DNA of 64,000 nucleotides from positions 1,550,001 through 1,614,000 of the forward strand of contig JACGCN010000001.1 of NCBI GenBank assembly GCA_014905825.1. Direction: 5' to 3'. Positions 61,269 to 64,000 of this stretch are shown here, in pieces. Made by a program: the position numbers and the translations under genes. The notes beneath the pieces were generated by a model. That model was not told where the DNA came from. It did not search any database and worked only from the letters and a program-made list of their open reading frames with translations. Source of the DNA: Lyophyllum atratum (taxonomy: Eukaryota; Basidiomycota; Agaricomycetes; Agaricales; Lyophyllaceae). Every line of letters starts with the position of its first letter. The stretch's first letter is position 1.

Positions 61269-61420
61269 TCTCGTGCATATGACCCGGGACAAAAATAGGG
61301 TAGGACATGGGCATGGGGTAGGGGTGGTCCTCGTGAATATGACCGAAGTATAGGGCATGGGGTAAGGAGTGGATCTTGTGAAATGACTGAAGTAAGAGGG
61401 CATGGGTAAAGGTAACGGGT
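61269..61420. repeat. Three degenerate ~46-59-bp tandem copies next to the retroelement
   Basis: Three copies start near 61269 (TCTCGTGCATATGACC), 61328 (TCCTCGTGAATATGACCG) and 61374 (TCTTGTGAAATGACTG). Each ends in a G-rich half (GGGCATGGGGTA or similar). They lie between the recombinase stop codon (61452) and the JHD1 promoter. They may be part of the element's non-coding 3' end; tyrosine-recombinase retrotransposons carry split or inverted repeats rather than LTRs. Confidence 0.6.
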
Positions 61421-61451
61421 TCTGAGGTACAAGAGTATGAAAATGCTAATG

Positions 61452-62431
61452 TTATTCGTGGTGATAAAACGGAATGTTACGCTGTCGCTGACTGTATAGG
61501 AGTGCTTGGATCAAGATGGGACTTTTTCGGATGTAGATCTGAAAAGCCTCACTTGCCCACTGTCCTATCGCTTGGATAATGTGGGGGGCAACTCCATTTT
61601 CAGCAAGGAAAGTAGCGCTGCCCGCTCTCATTGATTGGCCAGCCATGGACTCATCGAAGAAAGTACGGTGGGGACCGCATTCCTGCTGGTCAACCACAGC
61701 TCGGTGGACAATGGAAATAGATGATTTCGTGACGTGAGGTACGCCATGAATTGTCTCAATGGGTCTGTGTGGTGGTTGTTGCCGGATACAATGACTTTGT
61801 TTCCCTCGAAAAATCTGTCAGTTTTGTGTGCTGGCAGAAAGAATTCGTAGTTGGTGGCGGAGAACGATACCGAAAGAATCCGAACGATTTTGCGATCGTC
61901 TCAAAGATTCCTAGCGTCGGGTTGTGTCAACTCGCCAAGCCGTAGGAGAGCATAGAAGCCAGTAACGATCATGGCTACAAACAACCTGTCGTCATGATTG
62001 GTTGAAGCAGCATGAAAATCAATAACCCGTGAGAGGTCGTCTCGAGTCAGCGGAGATTTTCTGTTAACTGGTACGCTGCGAAGGCGCAGACAACCAGAAA
62101 GAGTTTTCGATACGAGGCCTGCCTTCCGAAGCTCGCGAACATTGGGGAAGTGGGGTTCGAGTAACTTGCAGATTCCGGACAGATAGGCACTGACAGACTT
62201 TGGTTGGATGTGATGGGACATGAAGATGACGTAAAATGACAATGTTTCGGAGGTGGGTTTGACTGGCAGGTCGTGCAACTTCAGGAATTCAAGATAAGAG
62301 TTTAAAGAAGAACCATATCCGGTGGATTTGTCAATCATACACCCTAATGCGAGAGCACGCTCGTGAACGAGCTGCTCCCGTGTCCAGGCCTTTCGGATTG
62401 GCTGCCTGGACCTGATGACGCCTAGATTCAT
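61452..62431 (-). CDS. Tyrosine recombinase of the retroelement
   Basis: Starts MNLGVIRSRQPIRKAWTREQ at 62431. The N-terminal SAM-like core-binding region (YLEFLKLHDLPVKPTSETLS, AYLSGICKLLEPHFPNVREL) precedes the catalytic domain. The first catalytic Arg is in GFYALLRLGELTQPDARNL, the second in GQSMRAGSATFLAENGV, and the nucleophile Tyr in FQIYIRKSP. The box-II His position reads Gln here (GQSMR). A TGA at 61901-61903 interrupts the frame after ARNL where CGA (Arg) would continue it. The frame between NAVP and RTFFDES is restored if a run of four C on the coding strand (61670-61673) has five. It would integrate circular cDNA by strand exchange. Confidence 0.8.
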
Positions 62432-64000
62432 TTTTTGACCGCCCCCAGCAGATTTTGAGGGGGTTCAAAAATGGCAAGCTTGAGATTAGGCTCGATATCG
62501 AGGGCGACACCTATCTTGGCACGCGAAACGGTGTCGGCAATGACATTGTCCTTGCCGCGAATGTGTATGACACGGATCTGATGGTCGTGGGCGATGATGA
62601 TATCCACGAAAGCCTTCAGGAGAGGACTGTACAACGGTTTGCAATGAAGGGTATTGAAAATGTGCACGGTGTTATGATTGTCGGTTTTTATGACAATGCG
62701 AAGGGGGCCTGATGAGGAACTGTTGGTGTCGATGAGTGCGCAAGTGACACAGAGTGCTTCATAGAAAAAGATGATCTCGTCTGATGCATCAGCAGGTACG
62801 ATGGAGTAAAAGGCTCGCTTTGTGGTCGGGTAGTAAAAACCCATTCCGTTCAAGCAAGCATCGCACTCGAGGGTGATATCAGCGCCATCGGGATTCCATT
62901 TCAGAGAACGGATGAGATGGACACCAGTTGCCGTTTGCAGATGTGCAGAAGCCCAGTTCAAGTCCTCTTGAATCGCTTCGTTAACCCAAATCCTAGTGTT
63001 GGTGAAGTCCGGCGCTCTAGCCAATTTGGCATAAACATTGTTGAGACATGGTTGAAGGAGAGGAAAGACATTGAATGCCCAGTTTATCCACCCTGCAAGC
63101 CGCTGCCACGCTTTGTGGGGAAACAAACACTCTTCCTCGCATGCCTATTGGTGAACCTCGCCAACTCTGCAATCAGATATAACCTTGCCTCGTCGGGAAG
63201 CGTCATTGTCATAGCATTCGGATCCACTTCAATCCCAATGATGAGTAACGGCGACCCGAAAACTTGCTTTCTTTCTTTGTGCGGGATCCTGAGCTTGTCC
63301 CAGAGCTCAAGAAGCGCAACTTGAGATGAAGGAAACCATTTATAGTATGGTTCATAGTATCGTATATCATTCTCATGACAGATTCCGAAGGAGTCGTCGC
63401 TATAGGTGAGGAGATTAGGGGTTTCCTTGACGTGAATAGCTGTCCAGGTGATAAGGCTATTGGTGGAGATCCAGATATATCCCGCGCCACGACCTCCAAA
63501 AGCGTTATTGCGATCAACACTTCTCAGACCGTCGATGGTGTTGATTTGGCGAATTTGGAAGTGGAAGTGCATGGGACATAGTCGATAGGCCTCCGCGACA
63601 TCAGACTTGAATAGTGTTAAGGGACCGGAGTAATGTTCTCGGATTGATAACAGCAATTCCCCAAGATGACGCATGTTGTCTAAAGGCACATCTGCGATGT
63701 CCTTGTGGGATATCATCGAGTTTAAAGAGAACTCGCCAGCCGATTGATTGGTGGCCAGTCTTAGGTCCTCCGATCGCGGCTTAGGTATAGCATGAATAGG
63801 CATGGAATACATGCCTGGCAAAAGCTCGGTTCCAAACGATTTCAAAAATTCCTTTCTCAACTTCAACGTCTCTTTGCGTTCGCAGAAATGCAGCCTGAAC
63901 CAGGTTTTTGGGCGTTGGGAGCGAGACATCATATGTGTCTGGATAGATGCCAGGATGTGTGTTGGCCATAGGCCAGAGACCGTTGCGTAGTCCTCGACAT
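62428..64000 (-). CDS. Reverse transcriptase-RNase H of the retroelement (partial)
   Basis: The visible part begins with RTQRDVEVEKGI and continues, after a one-base break at an A-run (63844-63848), as KSFGTELLPGMYSMPIHAIP. RT blocks are TLFKSDVAEAYRLCPMHFHF (motif A Asp), the NNAFGGRGAGYIW loop, and YSDDSFGI, the Y-x-DD motif C. IIGIEVDPNAMTMTLPDEAR and QRLAGWINWAFNVFPLLQPC follow, the latter after another break at 63117-63120. An RNase H domain gives DITLECDACLNGMGFYYPTT, IIFFYEALCVTCALIDTNSS, IVIKTDNHNTVHIFNTLHCK and HIRGKDNVIADTVSRAK. It ends LLGAVKK, with its TGA overlapping the ATG of the recombinase frame. Confidence 0.85.

Larger units (their letters stand above)
61452..64000 (-). mobile_element. 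Tyrosine-recombinase retrotransposon (DIRS/Ngaro-like), partial
   Basis: Read on the minus strand, the element runs from beyond the right edge: reverse transcriptase, RNase H, then a tyrosine recombinase. This order marks YR retrotransposons rather than LTR or LINE elements. I see no integrase core, aspartic protease or LTR. The upstream gag-like part, if present, is outside the window. The coding frames are nearly intact, with one stop and a few one-base breaks at base runs, which suggests a young insertion or reading errors. Confidence 0.85.

Noticed and set aside
61063..61432. Two minus-strand hydrophobic frames over the tandem repeats
   Set aside because: They come from the repeated AT/G-rich units and show no protein family or start context.

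Overview
The window is nuclear DNA of a filamentous basidiomycete, most likely an Agaricomycete. Genes are dense on both strands and interrupted by many ~50-60 nt GT-AG introns and a few microexons of 8-12 nt. Spacers are usually 50-150 bp, giving divergent promoters and convergent 3' ends. I see about 27 protein genes, nearly all eukaryotic housekeeping genes, plus one retroelement at the right edge. I see no tRNA or rRNA gene and no CRISPR array.

Layout. 1-7.5 kb (minus strand): the N-terminal half of a probable DYRK/Pom1-type kinase, cut by the left edge, then a J-domain/ankyrin protein with a perfect 24-bp coding minisatellite. 7.5-13.1 kb is gene-poor, with one Zn2Cys6 regulator (9.87-10.76 kb). 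13.1-15.6 kb: an MLKL-like N-terminal helical domain joined to a TKL-type kinase with a degenerate catalytic loop. 15.7-33.4 kb: ING-type PHD protein, NUF2, RecQ/BLM helicase, DDX41, GAL7, PNKP, YSA1-type Nudix hydrolase and SDA1. 33.5-42.8 kb: a coiled-coil protein, a conserved charged protein, phosphoglycerate kinase, CEF1/CDC5, a single-pass membrane protein and MIC19. 42.9-49.0 kb: DHX35, YJU2, a Mis14/NSL1-like protein and GAR1. 49.1-61.0 kb: PEX6, a PhoD-type phosphatase, a PITH protein, the chitin-synthase activator SKT5/CHS4 and a JHD1/KDM2-type demethylase. 61.4-64.0 kb: a tyrosine-recombinase retrotransposon (RT, RNase H, recombinase), cut by the right edge and preceded by degenerate tandem repeats.

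Functional groupings. Three spliceosome genes lie close together (CEF1, DHX35, YJU2), and DHX35/YJU2 share a divergent promoter. NUF2 and a RecQ helicase share a 142-bp divergent promoter with two GACGCGA sites flanking a CACGTG. The genome-maintenance set is RecQ, PNKP, ING and JHD1.

Caution. Several highly conserved genes (PGK, CEF1 and others) and the retroelement show one-base frame breaks. Most sit at runs of the same base. I read these as probable base-calling errors, so single-base lesions in this window are weak evidence of pseudogenes. The best candidate for new biology is the MLKL-like/pseudokinase gene at 13.1-15.6 kb. Exon boundaries were worked out by eye, so coordinates are start-to-stop spans that include introns.
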